A stretch of DNA of 64,000 nucleotides from Mytilus californianus (GCF_021869535.1 NW_026262734.1:98027285-98091284), one strand, 5' to 3'; positions 1 through 11,984 are shown, numbered from the stretch's first letter. Program-made: numbers and translations. Notes: generated by a model from the sequence alone, not told the origin.

Positions 1-575
1 ATAATCAAAAATCTAAACACATGTTTAGATTCAGCAAATCAAAGAACCCCAAGAATTCAATTTTTGTTAAAATCAAACTAAGTTTAATTTTGGACCCTTT
101 GGACCTCAATGTAGACCAATTTAAAAAACAGGACCCAAAATTAAAAACCTAAATACACGGTTAGATTTGGAATATCAAAGAACCCCAATAATTCAATTTT
201 AGATGAAATCAAACAAAGTTTAATTTTGGACCCTTTTGACCTCAATATGAACCAATTAGATAACGGGGTCCACAAATAAAAAATCTAAATACATGGTTAG
301 ATTCAGCATATCAAAGAACCCCATATATTCAATTTTTGTTGAAATCAAACAAAGTTTAATTTTGGACCCCAATTTGGACCAACTTGAAAACTGGGCCAAA
401 AATCAAAAATCTAAATACATGTTTAGATTCAGCATATCAAAGAACCTCATATATTCAATTTTTGCTAAAATCAAACAAAGTTTAATTTTGGACCCTTTGG
501 ACATTAATGTAGACCAATTTGAAAACTAGACCCAAAATTAAAAATCTAAATACACTGTTAGATTCGGCATAACAA
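1..575 (+). repeat. 126-bp satellite array, about 4.5 units
   Basis: Units contain AATCTAAATACATGGTTAG and TTTAATTTTGGACCC. They match the larger array at 4,630-6,500. The unit length is a multiple of three, so pieces stay open in one frame without implying a protein. Confidence 0.9.
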
Positions 576-1024
576 ATAAATAAATGTGATCAAAGATTTT
601 ACAAATCTAATGCGCCATACTGTGCAATTAAAGATTACTTCTTGAAATTTTTTAATATTTGAAATTTGAAAAAAAAATAATATTTGAAGAATAATTCTTT
701 TTAATTTCTGAAATCTGAAATGAGAAAAAATTGGCCCCCCACAATTTCTTTTTATCCCCCCCCCCCCCCTTTTTCCCCCAAAAAAATTCTTTCCCTCAAG
801 ATATGGTCATAATCTCAATTCAAATTTCCAATGGAGATGGCAACCATAATTACCCATTTAAATTTACCATAGTGCTAACTTAATCATGTTAATCTATTTT
901 ATAATAGAATTAATAAAAATATAGTGTCAAATCTTTCATATGGATTTTTTTGTAAAAAAAAAAGATGAAAACATTTGCAGATATTTTTACTGGTCTTCCT
1001 TTATAAATATGCATTTCTTTAAAC

Positions 1025-1206
1025 ATAATTTAAAAGCAGTGTAAGGGAAGTAACCAAAACGTTGTATTTGGATTACCTCCCTTACACTGTTTTAGATTAT
1101 CTTTATTGTTCATTAACCATTACTTTATACATAATTTAAAAGCAGTGTAAGGGAGATAATTTCAATGATGTATTTGATTTATCTCCCTTACACTGCTTTA
1201 AATTAT
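1025..1206. repeat. Two tandem 76-bp hairpins (foldback, MITE-like)
   Basis: 1,025-1,100 and 1,131-1,206 are each 76 bp and near-perfect inverted repeats. Arms start ATAATTTAAAAGCAGTGTAA and end with the complement. They are separated by 30 bp that also partly recurs after the second hairpin, giving a period of about 106 bp. They lie inside the part of the composite element that is absent from its sister copy. No internal coding sequence is present. A foldback or MITE origin is inferred from structure only. Confidence 0.75.
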
Positions 1207-1749
1207 GTTTTGTACTAAAGTATTTGTCCATTAACCAGGACAACCTTGTTTTTCCCCCTTTTTTGCCCCTAATTCCTAAACGGTTTGAGCCATAACCCCC
1301 CAAAGCAAATCCTAACCATCCCTTTGTGGTATGGAAACTTGTAGTATAATTTCAGAGAGATCCATACACCGTTCCACAGTTATTGTCTGGAAACTAGAAA
1401 ATGCTCATTTTTGGCCCCTTTTTGGCCCCTAATTCCTTAACTGTTGGTACCATAACCCCCAAAATCAATCCCAACCTTCCTTTTGTGGTATTTAACCTTA
1501 TGGTCAAATTTCAAAAAGATCCATTCACTTAAACTAAAGTTAGAGTGCGAAAACCAATATGTATTCGGACGACGACGCCAACGTCATACCAATATACGAC
1601 CACAAAATTTTTTTGCGGTCGTATAAAAATAAAATGAGAAAAAAAATGGAAATATCGACACGTGTACCTTTTTTTTTTATGATGTAACTTTAAATAGACA
1701 TATATTTTCAATTTTTTGGCCAAATCTAATACTAATATGACAAACAAAC

Positions 1750-2002
1750 CTCCACTGAGGAGAATATTCTGTGCTGTGGGATGCCATTTTACAACACCAA
1801 CTCTCTTTTGATGTCCTAGTAAATCTACAATTGGTTCTGTTAGAGGTTTGATAACACCACCCTCGGGGATCTGCCAGACTTTCACATAACAATCTTCAGA
1901 ACAACTAGCAATAATATCATCATTATGGGGACACCATTCTATATCTAATACTGCTGCCTTGTGTCCTGATACCAGGGGAGAATCTCTCTCAACACGTCCA
2001 GT
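1750..2002 (-). CDS. CORO1: Coronin, second coding exon (WD40 beta-propeller)
   Basis: Coronins are WD40 beta-propeller proteins that bind F-actin and regulate Arp2/3 and cofilin at the cell cortex. On the minus strand the exon opens after a CTTTCAG acceptor (2,009-2,003) with codons TGRV, continues through [31 protein letters not shown] and [17 protein letters not shown], and stops before a GTTTGT donor at 1,749. It carries two propeller blades, about residues 66-149. It joins exon 1 in phase 0 with no missing residues relative to type-1 coronins, and it ends in phase 1. The next exon would begin like CDN and must lie left of the window. CORO2-type coronins are a worse match, because the first exon has the CORO1-like RHVFG and WDST features. 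Confidence 0.88.
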
Positions 2003-2584
2003 CTGAAAGTCAAAAATACATATTTCTGATGTTGATTATATTTTTTATGCTTTACTTTCACAAATTTAACTTTACTTACCATTGCTTACCATGCTTAAAG
2101 GTAACTCTTAAGATTATATTCTACTGTACATGTAGATCATGGAAATAATAGTGTGGGTCTAATTTTCACAATAAGCATTTTACCGCAAAATGAAGCCTTT
2201 GACAACATTTCACTGTCCATTTAAATGCATTGTACAAGGCAGTGAACAAGAAAAATAAACACGACAAAGATTAAACTGCTCCTTCTAAGACTCAAATGGC
2301 AAACAAAACATAATACGTAAATAACCTGAAGTAGGGTATCTCGCTTCTTAAAGGAAGTTGGTACTTCTGATGAGTAATTGCAAGTCCACAACCCTTAAAT
2401 TTTTCTTTTATGTCAATTCACTAAAAAATAAAAATTCCATTAAACAATTGTGTAAAATTGTCCTCAAAATTAACAACCCTAAACCAAAATTGTGATGACA
2501 TTTAGTCTAAACATTTTACATATTTACATGTAGTAATTTCCAGAATTCACACATGATTCAGCAGATGAAAACCATGACTAGAAA

Positions 2585-3190
2585 CAATGTAAAATTGAGA
2601 ATGGAAATGGGGAATGTGTCAAAGAGACAACAACCCGACCATAGAACAGACAACAGCAGGTCACCAACAGGTCTTCAATGCAGCGAGAAATTCCCGCTCC
2701 CGGAGGCGTCCTTCAGCTGGCCCCTAAACAAATATATATACTAGTTCAGTGATAATGAACGCCATACTAAACTCCAAATTGTACACAAGAAACTAAAATT
2801 AAAAATAATACAAGACTGACAAAGGCTAGAGGCTCCTGACTTGGGACAGGCGCAAAAATGCGGCGGGGTTAAACATGTTTATGAGATCTCAAACCTCCCC
2901 CTATACCTCTAGCCAATGTAGAAAAGTAAACGCATAACAATACGCACATTAAAATTCAGTTCAAGAGAAGTCCGAGTCTGATGTCAGAAGATGTAACCAA
3001 AGAAAATAAACAAAATGACAATAATACATAAATAACAACAGACTACTAGCAGTTAACTGACATGCCAGCTCCAGACTTCAATTAAACTGATTGAAAGATT
3101 ATGTCTTCATCATATGAATATCAGGCACAATCCTTCCCGTTAGGGGTTTAGTATCATACCATCATAACATATATGAGAAGAACATAACCC
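2585..3190 (-). mobile_element. 5'-truncated retroelement 3' tail (family A)
   Basis: This is the reverse complement of the tail that follows the reverse transcriptase at 15.5-16.9 kb. It begins at the shared 3' terminus (AAAATTGAGAATGGAAATGG on the plus strand). It runs through the CTGACTTGGGACAGGCGC and GGGGTTAAACATGTTT blocks and stops near the GTATCATACC / GAGAAGAACATAACCC block. It carries no coding sequence. A common 3' end with variable 5' truncation is typical of target-primed retroelements. Confidence 0.8.
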
Positions 3191-4440
3191 TGAATGTACC
3201 TGATATCAAAACCTATATGTTTGTTAGAACATGTAATACAATAAGATCACGACAATGCATAACTCATTGAATAAAATCAAGATTTCTGAAAAATCCTCAT
3301 TTTTGCACAATTCATTTCGGCTCCCTACTTTCAGACTTTCTTATTAAATTAATGGTATTACCAGGTTTATAAAATGAAGAATTGCAGAAAAAAATAGAAA
3401 ATTGATCAGCCCCCTAACAATTAAATTTTTGTTATAAATCTAGTTACATTCTAAATGTGCCAGTAAGAGAGGCAGAAGATACCACAGATATAAATATTCA
3501 AACTCAAGAGTGAATGACAATCTGACAACACCATGGTAATTAAAGAGCTGCACCATGAGCGCATGATACGCCTGTCGCTTTTTCAACAGATAAAGTTCCA
3601 TAACTTCTCAATGTCATATCAGAAATTTTTAAAAAACTAAAGTGAGCTTATTTTAATAGATATAAACCAGTCACCAACATGACCAAAGTTTCTTGAAAAC
3701 TGCTCAAAGCATTTTTGAGTTATTGTCCAAAAACTGGAAATCCCCCTTTTCTATGAATAAAATCACATAACTTGGACATGTTGGAAAAGTAAAATCTAAA
3801 CCTTATACAAATATTATTTGTGTGTGCGTGATCTTAATTGTGTGAGCAAAGGAGTGGAAACCTGCACTATTTTATCATGTTTATCTACATGTACATGTAT
3901 TTATTGTTAAAAAATTAGGATCATGTAGAAATGTACTTCCTCCCCGGACTCCTGACATATACATGATAAATATCTAAATCTCATTTGAATGCTTTTTCCT
4001 GTTATTAAATCATGTAAAATGACTAAATTTGTCATTTTAACATCAGAGATCAATTTGAGGATTTAATGCCCCAAAACAATAGATAAAAATAAATTACAAA
4101 GCCGCACACATCTTTACAGGTGTAACAAAACTCACCAGTTTACATTTACTTTTGACAGAGTGTGGGTGGGAAACTCTTCAACGTGAAGAGAAAATCATAA
4201 ACTTCTACTTTTTCATAATATGGTTAAGGGATAGACCCCATGTTATCTAAATGATATTCTACCTTATCAGTTTAGAAACATACACCCGTAAAGAACTCGT
4301 TTCACTAATAATTATATAATTTCCCATCAGTTCACTGACGAACTACTTATTATATGAATAGTTTCCTTCCATCAACAGTTCGTTCGACTTTCAAATAGAC
4401 TTCCCCCAGATATAAATAAAATGCTCCGCAGGGCGCAGCT
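3191..4440. other. Intronic DNA, no gene seen
   Basis: AT-rich sequence without a supportable exon. The part around 3,540-3,830 (drug-response-like phrases such as CATAACTTCTCAATG, TTATTGTCCAAAAACTGG) resembles dispersed bivalve repeat sequence, but I cannot set its ends. Confidence 0.4.
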
Positions 4441-4629
4441 TGATACGACCGCAGAGGTCGAACCCTGAACAGTTGGGGCAAGTATGGACACAACATTCAA
4501 GCTTGATACAGCTCTGAATTTGGATTGTGATTAAATATTTGACACAGCATAGGTTTCTGACACAGAATGAATGTGGTCTAAGAACTTAAAAATTTTAAAT
4601 TGGACATTCACCTATTATGGTCCAATATC

Positions 4630-6500
4630 CAAAATCTAAATACATGGTTAGATTCAGCATATCAAAGAACCCCAAGAATTCAATTTTTGATGAAATCAAA
4701 CAAAGTTTAATTTTGGACCCTTTTGATCTCAATGTGGACAAAAATGATAACAGGGCCCAAAAATCAAAAATCTAAATACATGGTTAGATTCAGCATATCA
4801 AAGAACCCCATATATTCAATTTTTGTTGAAATCAAACAAAGTTTAATTTTGGACCCCGATTTGGACCAACTTGAAAACTGGGCCCATAATCAAAAATCTA
4901 AATACATGTTTAGATTCAGCATATCAAAGAACCCTAAAAATTCAATTTTTGTTAAAATCAAACTAAGTTTAATTTTGGACCCTTTGGACCTTTATGTAGA
5001 CCAATTTGAAAACGGAACCAAAAATTAAGAATCTAAATACACAGTTAGATTCGGCATATCAAAGAACCCCAATAATTCAATTTTTGATGAAATCAAACAA
5101 AGTTAAATTTTGGACCCTTTGGACTTCAATGTGGACCAATTTAAAAACGGGGCCCAAAATCCAAAAACTTAATACACGGTTAGATTCAGCATATTAGAGA
5201 ACCCCATATATTCCATTTTTGTTGAAATCAAACAAAGTTTAATTTTGGACCCCGATTTGGACCAACTTGAAAACTGGGCCCATAATCAAAAATCTAAATA
5301 CATGGTTAGATTCAGCATATCAAAGAACCCCATATATTCAATTTTTGTTGAAATCAAACAAAGTTTAATTTTGGACCCCGATTTGGACCAACTTGAAAAC
5401 TGGGCCCATAATCAAAAATCTAAATACATGGTTAGATTCAGCATATCAAAGAACCCCATATATTCAATTTTTGATGAAATCAAACAAAGTTTAATTTTGG
5501 ACCCTTTTGATCTCAATGTGGACAAAGTTGATAACGGGGCCCAACAATCAAAAATCTAAATACATGGTTAGATTCAGCATATCAAAGAACCCCATATATT
5601 CAATTTTTGTTGAAATCAAACAAAGTTTAATTTTGGACCCCGATTTGGACCAACTTGAAAACTGGGCCCATAATCAAAAATCTAAATACATGGTTAGATT
5701 CAGCATATCAAAGAACCCCATATATTCAATTTTTGTTGAAATCAAACAAAGTTTAATTTTGGACCCCGATTTGGACCAACTCGAAAACTGGGCCCATAAT
5801 CAAAAATCTTAATACATGGTTAGATTCAGCATATCAAAGAACCCCATATATTCAATTTTTGATGAAATCAAACAAAGTTTAATTTTGGACCCTTTTGATC
5901 TCAATGTGGACAAAGTTGATAACGGGGCCCAACAATCAAAAATCTAAATACATGGTTAGATTCAGCATATCAAAGAACCCCATATATTCAATTTTTGTTG
6001 AAATCAAACAAAGTTTAATTTTGGACCCCGATTTGGACCAACTTGAAAACTGGGCCCATAATCAAAAATCTAAATACATGGTTAGATTCAGCATATCAAA
6101 GAACCCCATATATTCAATTTTTGTTGAAATCAAACAAAGTTTAATTTTGGACCCCGATTTGGACCAACTCGAAAACTGGGCCCATAATCAAAAATCTAAA
6201 TACATGGTTAGATTCAGCATATCAAAAAACCCCATATATTCAATTTTTGTTGAAATCAAACTAAGTTTAATTTTGGACCCTTTGGACCTTTATGTAGACC
6301 AATTTGAAAACAGAACCAAAAATTAAGAATCTAAATACACGGTTAGATTCGGCATATCAAAGAACCCCAATAATTCAATTTTTGATGAAATCAAACAAAG
6401 TAAAATTTTGGACCCTTTGGACCTCAATGTGGACCAATTTAAAAACGGGGCCCAAAATCTAAAAACTTAATACACAGTTAGATTCAGCATATTAAAGAAC
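4630..6500 (+). repeat. Satellite array, 126-bp and 136-bp unit types
   Basis: Consecutive units start at 5,290, 5,416 and 5,552, giving steps of 126 and 136 bp. The short type ends GACCCCGATTTGGACCAAC and the long type GACCCTTTTGATCTCAATG; they alternate irregularly. About 14 units are present. 126 is 3 x 42, so runs of the short type read as a repeated 42-residue peptide (VRFSISKNPIYSIF and so on). The frame breaks at each long unit and there is no start context or splice site, so I regard it as non-coding. Confidence 0.9.
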
Positions 6501-6519
6501 CCCAAGAATTCAAGAATAA

Positions 6520-6790
6520 AACCCCATTGAAATTGATCAAGAAATAAGCAATTTATACGAAGTATCTTCTTTTGCACAATACTGTGCAATTGATTATTTC
6601 TTGCTATTGCGCAATACTGTACAATTGACAATTTCTTGCTATTGCGCAATATTGTGCTATTGGATATTTCTTGCTATTGCGCAATACTGTGCAATTGAAG
6701 ATTTCTTGCTATTGCGCAATACTGTGCAATTGAAGATTTCTTGCTATTGTGCAATACTGTGCAATTGAAAATTTCTTGCTATTGCACAAT
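6520..6790 (+). repeat. 35-bp tandem array (GCGCAATACTGTGCAATTG)
   Basis: About seven units of TTTCTTGCTATTGCGCAATA plus CTGTGCAATTGAAGA. Each unit contains a small inverted motif, TTGCGCAATA next to TGTGCAATTG. It is one segment of the composite element; a remnant is at 605-640. Confidence 0.85.
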
Positions 6791-6974
6791 ACTTATTATA
6801 TAATAATTTACACATCCTGTTTGGTGTGTATCTCCTACCATATCATTATTATTTGCTTTTAAATATAAATCAGAAATAACCAACTTAAAATGGAAAATTT
6901 TAAAAGAAAAAAAAAAAGGAAAAAAAGAAAAAAAAAAGAAAAAAAAAAAAATCTCCCCCCCCCCAAATTTTTTG

Positions 6975-7560
6975 AACCCCCTTATGATTCATCACCCCCA
7001 AACTCAATCTCAGCCTTCCCTTTGTGGTATGGTACCTTGCAGTACAATTTCAGAGAGATCCAGACACTTGAACACAAGTTATTGTCTGGAAACTAGAAAA
7101 ATGCTTATTTTTGGCCCCTTTTTGGCCCCCAATTCCTAAACGTTTCGGGCAATTACCCCCAAACTCAATTCCAGCTTTCCCTTTGTGATATGGAACCTTG
7201 TAGTACAATTTCAGAAATATCCAAACACTTACACACAAGTTATTGTCATGAAACTAGAAAAATGCTTGTTTTTTGCCCCTTTTTTGGCCCCTAATTCCTA
7301 ACATTTTGAGGCAATTACCCCCAAAATCAATTACAGCCTTCCCTTTGTGATATGGAACCTTGTGGTACAATGTCAGAGAGATCCATACACTTACACACAA
7401 GTTATTGTCTGGAAGTTACAAAAATGCTTATTGTTGGCCCCTTTTTGGCCCCTAATTCCTTAACTGTTGGTACCATAACCCCCAAAATCAATCCCAACCT
7501 TCCTTTCATGGTATTGAACCTTATGGTAAAATTTCATGGAGATCCATTCACTTAAACTAA
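6975..7560 (+). repeat. 161-bp tandem array, 3 to 4 units
   Basis: The phrase TTGTCTGGAAACTAGAAAAA recurs near 7,082, 7,242 and 7,404. Units carry GGCCCCTTTTTGGCCCC, CCCCCAAA and CCTTTGTGGTATGG. Two more diverged units are in copy 1 at 1,240-1,560. Confidence 0.85.
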
Positions 7561-7590
7561 AGTTAGAGTGCGAAAACCAATGTGTCTTCG

Positions 7591-7624
7591 GACGACGCCA
7601 GACGACGACGACGACGACGACGCC
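7591..7624 (+). repeat. GAC trinucleotide microsatellite
   Basis: GACGACGCCA followed by about seven GAC units, then GCC. It lies 40 bp before the terminal inverted motif of the composite element; the first copy has a shorter tract at 1,568-1,577. Confidence 0.9.
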
Positions 7625-8137
7625 AACGTCATACCAATATACGACCAAAAAATTTTCAATTTTTGCGGTCGTATAAAAATGCTGGTTCTATTGCTCCCTT
7701 CAAAGTCTTTCTTAACCCAAATTATTTTTATGCAGGCAGTAGACTTAGGACAGATATGTCATGCCCTAAATAAAGCTCATTTGAAGGCTTTTTCCTGTTG
7801 ACTAACTAAATTTTGTCATTGAATTATTATCAATCAATTCGACGACTTAATGACCCAAAACCAATAGATAATAAAGAGAGAGGATAAACATCATATTTAG
7901 GCCATAGTTATTTTATTTTAGTTTTACGAATCCGCCGACCCTAAATTTTGCCGAATTGGAAAAAAAATAAAATTGGAAAACAATGATTTTTTTATTGATT
8001 TTTTTCCGCCGCTGCGGTACTTTGCTGTAAAAAAATTTAATTTGGTTTTTAGCTGTATTTTTCAATCCACTCTGCACAGCGCTTGAAAGAATAGGACTTT
8101 ACGCTTGGCAATCAATGTCAGAAAAGACTTGAATGTT

Positions 8138-8808
8138 TTTGGCCAACATGGCACAGTGGTTCTGTATAGTTGGTGGGAATCGTTGTCCTGTGAAAGTCCG
8201 ATGGAGGTGACTTATTTTGCAGGTATGAAGTTTTAAATTTGAATTTCATCAAGATGAAAAGCAATTCTTAAATATGAAAGTATGCAACATTTGTGTGTTT
8301 GTCATGTTTGTGAATGCATGAAAACAATATTTATTGAGATTTTTTTCTATATCATATGTGAAAAAAAACATATTAGTAGTTCAGCAAACAGTCCTCTTTG
8401 CAAAATCTAAGTTACTTAGGATAGTCTGTCCAACTTTGCCCCAGGATATCATTTGAATGTCTCCTAGAGGAGGGAATCAAACCCCTTATACACAAACACT
8501 CAAACAATTTTGGAATCTAAATTGTATTTTTTCAGTTTTAAACAAAATGTACAAGGCAGAAAAAGTGGCATGATATGATTGAATCACTAGCATAAATGAA
8601 ACAATTTCTGAGATTTTTTTCATCTTTTATTTTAAATAGGTACATGTATCACACAGGTTTTCAATGATGTTTGCCTTTTTTGCCAGGACTTTGAAGACAT
8701 TGCAAACAATCCTGAAATAGTTCAGCTCAAGGAAGACTTCAGTATTGTGCAGCCCATATGTGAAGGATGCATCGGTAGAGGAATAAAACCTGAGACCAGG
8801 AAAAGTTA
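8138..8808 (+). pseudogene. Exon-like relic of an unidentified gene
   Basis: Two short exon-like pieces sit in the coronin intron on the opposite strand. The first starts with ATG at about 8,138 (MAQWFCIVGGNRCPVKVRWR, then a stop) and is followed by CAG/GTATGA. The second follows TTTGCCAG and reads DFEDIANNPEIVQLKEDF, then SIVQPICEGCIGRG, and stops near 8,808. Spliced together, a TGA lies four codons before the junction, so as read the pair is broken. It could be a relic of a repeated gene or part of a transposon. I do not recognise the protein. Confidence 0.3.
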
Positions 8809-8829
8809 AAACGTAAAAAAAATGAACAT

Positions 8830-10030
8830 TGAACTGTCATTGTCATGTCTGTTGTATTGTAAAAAAAAATTAAAAAAAGTATTACTTGAATTGGAATTCA
8901 TTTTAATTCCAGATAAAGCACATAGATACTGACATATTTTAAAGAGTATTAAATCAATCCATGGTCACAGCACATTCTTTTTTTGTTTATAGGTGTCCGT
9001 AAAACAAACAAACAAAAAAAGAAAATATTTGATTTTTTTTTTGATTTTTTCGTCCTCCTACCCATTGGTTTTGTAAGAAAATTTCGTAAAACTAAATATA
9101 TAATAACTATGGCCTTAACCAAAATGTTATGTCAACATACTAATAATAATCTTATTAAACCTGTAAAACAATGTATTAGTATGATTTCTTCCTCATATGA
9201 TCAGTTCCTGTTATACATCCTTCCTGTTTGTCTGTACTTCTTAAAACTTCAAGTACAATAGATTTTAGGCCACTTCAATTTATATTTTTTAATCAGATTT
9301 TTAAAAGGGAAAAACAATCAGGCCATTGACTTTTTAAATCCTTCCATCCTGTCCTTACCCTGATTTTAAAAAATACACGTAGCCAGCAAATGCAATAATT
9401 TAAAGCAGTAAGGTGCTCTTTCCATTTTTCAGTTTATTTTTTTAATTATTTTTTTTCTGTCAACAAGTCATGTTTTAGACCATTTGGTGTCACATCTAAG
9501 AGAGCAAAGGGCAAATGGATTTACCATGTTTACATGCAGCAAGCTCTATGTCTAGCTTCACAAAAATTCAATTTGTGTACATATACTCTTTTTTAACTAG
9601 GCATACACTTTGAATTTCAAATTTTTAACAATAAAATAAAAAAGTGATATTCTTATATGTTTTTTGTTTGCTATGGGAAAATTATTTGTTTTAAAACTTT
9701 CTCTTGTCAATAAAAATGTAATAATTCAAATCAACAGTGATCAAAGGGACAATAAACCAACATGAACAAATAAGTTTGGCCTTACATAAATTTGTCAAAT
9801 GTTTTTAACAGTTATAAAGGTTAAAATAACCAGCCTTGGATTATGTTTTATGGACTCATTTTTGGGGTAATACATCCTTAAAAAGAATGTATTATGTAAA
9901 AAGCAGGATGTAGCAAATTCTAATAAAAATACAAATCAAAAATTTCAATTGATGAAATTACGAGGTTAAATTTTTTCAAGGTTAACACTTGACAACTCTC
10001 ATGACTTAATACAACAGATTTTCTACTTAT
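8830..10030. other. Intronic DNA, no gene seen
   Basis: AT-rich with poly-T runs. The open frame at 8,983-9,261 is low complexity and has no splice or start context. Confidence 0.4.
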
Positions 10031-10265
10031 GCCAAAAAAAATAATACATGTGTTTCTGCTAACATGCTGAAAAAAAAAATAGGGTAGGTAGGTAGGCAAT
10101 ATCATTTTAGTTTACAAACATTTTTTAGCTGGTTACTACTAGGGAATATGTCTGACTTTAACAGTGCTTGTTCCAAAATGGCATAAAAAGTGTTAGGGTA
10201 GGCACTAAAAATTAGGGTAGGTACATGTAGGGTTAGCGGAAACACATGTATCATTTTTTGGGGCC
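10031..10265. mobile_element. 235-bp element with about 32-bp terminal inverted repeats
   Basis: The left end GCCAAAAAAAATAATACATG with GTGTTTCTGCTAAC matches the reverse complement of the right end, GGCCCCAAAAAATGATACAT with GTGTTTCCGCTAAC. The interior carries repeated TAGGGTAGGTA motifs on both sides and no coding sequence. MITE-like by structure; I cannot define a target duplication. Confidence 0.65.
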
Positions 10266-11640
10266 TAACTTTATATATAGATGTAAATTTCACAGGATAC
10301 TAGGTTATATGAGGAAAAAGCTGATTTATATAAATTAAATTTCACTTAAGAGTGGTTTTTAACTGTATTCATTGTATTCCCTAGTGTCACTCAGTGTATT
10401 AGATGAAAAAAAATACTAATACCCTAACAAATTTTACACATTTAATGGACTTTTTGGGTTAAACACTGTTTAAATCCAGAATATTTTCCAGAGCCCATAT
10501 CAATATAAACGGTTTATGTTTATCTATAAATATACCTAAAGACCTACCAACCCTATCTATTTCTGCTAGGAGGCAGGAAATAAGTATATATTTGTTCGAC
10601 CTATTGCTAATACATTTGTAGTACTGTCTGTCAGTTGAATTTATTGACAAATTTACTCACAACTTGTCTAGACTACTTTTAAACATGTTAAGGATGTACT
10701 TAGGTGAAATTAAAAAAATCTAGAATTTAAAATTGGTACTACATGTATAAGTCAGAAGAGCATCAGTTAAGGAAAAAAATAAGCTAAAAATATTGATTGG
10801 TTATGGAACTTCTTTTCGAGAAAAATGGCAGGAAAAGGCTAACTCTGACTTTTACCTTATATTTAGCATTGGCCCCGACTTTTACCTTATATTAAGCATT
10901 GGCATTATTTGTGTCTCAAATCATAAGAAAAAAATCTAGAATCTGCTTAAATTTTGGAAATGACAAGGAGTCCGATCAAAAATTCCTAAACCTGACCTAA
11001 CTACATCCTTAAATTTGAGAAATTAGAAAACAAAGAATTTAAAATGATTTGGAAAAAGTGTTCACTTATAAATATTGTACTAAAGTGTTACAGAATTCTA
11101 TCACCAAACAGAAAATCTTAATATTAATAATTATAAGTTTTGCTTTTGTCATCATAGTCATTAACGGAAAATTTAGCATTTTTTTCTATTCTTTTCTATT
11201 AAAATTTTCAGACAAAAATGACAAATCATTCCATCATGTCCCTTGCTTTACAGTTTTATTTATTCCCTTAGGGTGAAAAGAGGGGTAACCATTAAACCTT
11301 TGACTACATGCATCTAAAATTAAAGAAAATAATCAAGATATATACTGATTGTAGTAAGATGATATATGTCAGCAAGGGCTGAAATCCTAGGCTCTAGCAC
11401 AATAAAACATTGGAAAAGATGTTTTTCCTATCTGTTGAACATGTTGAAAACCATAAAACATTTTTCCCTTACAAAGATCTTTTTTGTATTTTAATTTTTT
11501 AAGTTTACATTTTGTACAAGCAGCCAGGGGGATACTTATACAAGTCATGTTTATTTACTTACAAGTTATTTTAAATATTTACTTGTAAAAGTAAATTTGT
11601 TTGATTTTAATTTTCAATTCAAGATTTGAATTATCTCCCC
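10266..11640. other. Intronic DNA, no gene seen
   Basis: No supportable exon. A short direct repeat, GACTTTTACCTTATATT, occurs twice near 10,845-10,900. Confidence 0.4.
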
Positions 11641-11649
11641 TTAATCTTC

Positions 11650-11960
11650 AAATTTTTTAAACTTACAAATTTTGTATGGACGCCATCACAAGTTGGTTGA
11701 CCATTATGGAATACCTGTTTCACAGATGACAACGGATATGTTCCAATTGTCGTAACTACAATCCTGTCCTCTTTTTCCCGAATGCGACCTACCGAATTAG
11801 ACTTATCACCAGGTTTGTACTAACATGAGCAACACACCAGGTGCCATATGTGGAGCAGGAATTGCTTACCCTTCCGGAGCACCTGAAATCACCCCCAGTT
11901 TTTGGTGGGGTTCGTGTTGCTCAATCTTTAGTTTTCTATGATGTGTTTTGTGTACTGTTG
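11650..11960 (+). repeat. Dispersed repeat family C
   Basis: This block contains CGAATGCGACCTACCGAAT, CTTCCGGAGCACCTGA and GGGTTCGTGTTGCTCA. Related but diverged blocks are at 42,205-42,285, 49,795-50,020 and 52,490-52,690. I recognise the GGAGCACCTGA...GGGTTCGTGT pattern as a recurrent mussel repeat. It has no open frame of note. Confidence 0.6.
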
Positions 11961-11984
11961 TTTGTCTGTTGGTCTTTTTCTTTT

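Larger units (their letters stand above)
1..1626 (+). mobile_element. Right part of composite satellite-bearing element, copy 1
   Basis: This stretch has the same order of parts as the fuller copy at 4,441-7,676: a 126-bp satellite (1-575), a short GCAATAC-type remnant near 605-640, a C-run (about 758-772), blocks rich in TTTGGCCCC and CCATAACCCCC, a GACGACGCC tract near 1,568, and the terminus TGCGGTCGTA at 1,614-1,623. The left end lies outside the window. Roughly 787-1,240 has no counterpart in the other copy and holds two hairpins. The shared order is seen directly; calling it one mobile element is inference. No coding capacity is seen. The repeat-derived open frame at 293-529 is not a gene. 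Confidence 0.7.
4441..7676 (+). mobile_element. Composite element with three internal tandem arrays, copy 2
   Basis: TACGACCGCA at 4,444-4,453 and its exact reverse complement TGCGGTCGTA at 7,664-7,673 bracket a unit of about 3.2 kb. In order it holds a leader with GGTCGAACCCTGAACAG, a 126/136-bp satellite (4,630-6,500), a 35-bp GCAATAC array (6,520-6,790), an A-run and C-run, a 161-bp array (6,975-7,560), a GAC microsatellite (7,591-7,624) and the terminus. Copy 1 at the window start repeats this order. Non-autonomous mollusc elements with tandem cores next to a microsatellite are known (the oyster pearl family), but I cannot assign this one. Exact ends and target duplication are not resolved. 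Confidence 0.7.

Noticed and set aside
1677-1892. Second minus-strand frame overlapping coronin exon 2
   Set aside because: Out of phase with the WD40 frame and with no similarity I know.
2553-2744. 63-codon frame (and similar ones at 16,727-16,965 and 18,599-18,787)
   Set aside because: All are the same stretch of the family A tail read in either direction; non-coding 3' region.
4723-6326. Several plus-strand frames of 101-143 codons repeating VRFSISKNPIYSIF
   Set aside because: They come from the 126-bp satellite, whose length is a multiple of three; the frame is lost at each 136-bp unit.
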